Positions 5,077 through 6,349 of a DNA stretch of 6,349 bases are shown piece after piece. Each line of letters starts with the position of its first letter. Within the stretch, counting starts at the first letter, position 1. A program made the position numbers and the translations under genes. Source of the DNA: an uncultured Rhizobiaceae group bacterium (lineage in GTDB: Bacteria > Pseudomonadota > Alphaproteobacteria > Rhizobiales > Rhizobiaceae); assembly GCA_905479965.1 (NCBI GenBank), contig CAJQOR010000034.1:1-6349 (forward strand), written 5' to 3'. Under the pieces are notes generated by a model. That model had not been told where the DNA came from. It ran no database searches and saw only the letters and a program-made list of their open reading frames with translations.

Positions 5077-6349
5077 TTAATCTTCAAATGGATCCGTCAC
5101 AAGTATCGTATCATCCCTTTCAGGACTTGTGGATAACATTGAAACAGGTGCCCCAATTAACTCTTCAACACGGCGCACATATTTGATCGCTTGCGCAGGA
5201 AGATCTGCCCAAGATCGCGCACCAACTGTTGTTTCGTTCCAGCCTTCCATCACTTCATAAACTGGAACAACTCTGGCCTGCGCACCTTGGCTTGCTGGAA
5301 GGTAATCAATGCGTTTACCGTCCAATTCATAACCAACACAAATCTTTAGCTCTTTAAAGCCATCCAAAACATCAAGCTTTGTTAGCGCAATGCCTGTAAT
5401 ACCATTCACTGCAACAGACTGGCGAACAAGTGCTGCATCAAACCAACCACAGCGGCGCTGACGACCCGTAACTGTCCCAAACTCATGACCACGTTCACCA
5501 AGTCTCTGGCCATCATCATCATCAAGTTCAGTTGGGAAAGGTCCCTCACCCACGCGTGTTGTGTAAGCTTTGGTGATACCAAGAATATAGCCAAGCGAAC
5601 CCGGCCCCATGCCACTACCAGCTGCAGCCTGTCCAGCTACAACATTGGAAGATGTCACAAATGGGTAAGTCCCGTGATCAATATCTAGCAATGTACCTTG
5701 CGCACCTTCAAACAAAATGCGTTCACCAGCTTTACGTTTTTGGTCCAGTAAGAGCCAAACTGATTCAATAAACGGCAACATTCGATCGCGGATCGCCATC
5801 AACTCAGCAATGAGCGTATCCACGGCAATTTCATCTTGTCCAAGACCACGGCGCAAAGCATTGTGGTGTGTAAGTATACGCTCAACTTTGGCAGGTAGAG
5901 TTTCAGTGTTTACAAGATCCATCATGCGAATAGAACGGCGACCAACTTTATCTTCATAAGCTGGGCCAATACCACGACGTGTCGTTCCGATTTTTGTGCC
6001 CGTAGATGCCGCATCTTCGCGCAAACCATCAAGCTCTCTATGAAGCGACAGGATCAGTGTCGCATTATCCGCAATACGAAGTGTGTCATGGGTAATGATA
6101 ACACCTTGTTCAGCAAGGCGATCAATTTCCGCAACAAGTGCATGAGGATCAATTACGACGCCATTGCCGATCACGGCCAATTTGCCTTTGCGCACAACAC
6201 CAGATGGCAGCAAAGACAATTTATATGTCACACCATCGATAACCAATGTGTGGCCAGCATTATGCCCACCTTGAAAACGCACAACGACATCAGCGCGTTC
6301 TGACAGCCAATCAACAATTTTGCCTTTACCTTCATCGCCCCATTGAGAG
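5077..6349 (-). CDS. purA: adenylosuccinate synthetase (start codon outside window)
   Basis: PurA joins IMP and aspartate using GTP, giving adenylosuccinate, the first committed step from IMP to AMP in the cytoplasm. The frame is open to the right edge, so 423 residues are visible and about 8-9 N-terminal residues are missing from a usual ~430. Visible motifs in order are the phosphate-binding loop [10 protein letters not shown], which contains the catalytic Asp (residue 5 here, Asp13 in E. coli); [10 protein letters not shown] with the catalytic His (residue 33, His41 in E. coli); [57 protein letters not shown]; the guanine-binding TKLDVLDGF; and [15 protein letters not shown]. The apparent GTG start at 6282 is an internal Val codon. 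All key residues are intact. It is the first of three leftward genes, 72 bases before the membrane-protein gene. Confidence 0.97.
   Translation of the reverse strand, partial: SQWGDEGKGKIVDWLSERADVVVRFQGGHNAGHTLVIDGVTYKLSLLPSGVVRKGKLAVIGNGVVIDPHALVAEIDRLAEQGVIITHDTLRIADNATLILSLHRELDGLREDAASTGTKIGTTRRGIGPAYEDKVGRRSIRMMDLVNTETLPAKVERILTHHNALRRGLGQDEIAVDTLIAELMAIRDRMLPFIESVWLLLDQKRKAGERILFEGAQGTLLDIDHGTYPFVTSSNVVAGQAAAGSGMGPGSLGYILGITKAYTTRVGEGPFPTELDDDDGQRLGERGHEFGTVTGRQRRCGWFDAALVRQSVAVNGITGIALTKLDVLDGFKELKICVGYELDGKRIDYLPASQGAQARVVPVYEVMEGWNETTVGARSWADLPAQAIKYVRRVEELIGAPVSMLSTSPERDDTILVTDPFED

Noticed and set aside
6280..6282. GTG at 6282 as the purA start
   Set aside because: The frame continues to the window edge and encodes the essential [10 protein letters not shown] loop.
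1..6349. Mobile elements, CRISPR arrays, tRNA or rRNA genes, toxin-antitoxin or defence genes
   Set aside because: No transposase or integrase sequence, regularly spaced repeats, tRNA-like cloverleaf or relevant protein motifs were seen; genes occupy almost the whole window.

Overview
This window looks like an ordinary chromosomal core region of an alphaproteobacterium, most likely of the Hyphomicrobiales (Rhizobiales). The evidence is the RpoH sequence with a clear RpoH box, a PurA whose visible N-terminus reads [10 protein letters not shown] as in that order, and a conserved-looking hypothetical membrane protein that I associate from memory with rhizobial genomes. The base composition is only moderately GC-rich by eye, lower than in most free-living rhizobia. 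I cannot name the genus.

Layout: two genes point right and three point left, and they converge near position 2015. On the plus strand are the 3' part of an rluD-type 23S rRNA pseudouridine synthase (2-931, 5' end outside the window) and rpoH, the heat-shock sigma factor (1095-2006). The 163-base gap between them holds a stem-loop just after the rluD stop, a perfect 7-bp inverted repeat, an extended -10 element and a strong ribosome binding site. On the minus strand, in transcription order, are purA (adenylosuccinate synthetase, start just outside the right edge, ends at 5077), an uncharacterised single-pass membrane protein of 665 residues (5004-3007) and a ureohydrolase of the agmatinase family (2980-2024). 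The last two are 26 bases apart and probably co-transcribed; purA is 72 bases upstream of the pair and may or may not share the transcript. A perfect 13-bp hairpin lies at the convergence point; it overlaps the last codons of the agmatinase gene and has a U-tract only for the leftward transcript.

The genes do not form one pathway. They cover rRNA modification, heat-shock transcription, purine synthesis and guanidino-compound or polyamine metabolism, plus one protein of unknown role. I found no mobile element, CRISPR array, tRNA, rRNA or phage gene, no frameshift or broken gene, and no gene-free stretch longer than 300 bases. I do not see a new multi-gene system. The least explained item is the 665-residue protein: a cytoplasmic helical N-terminus, a long acidic Pro/Glu-rich linker, one membrane segment and a folded C-terminal domain that should lie in the periplasm.
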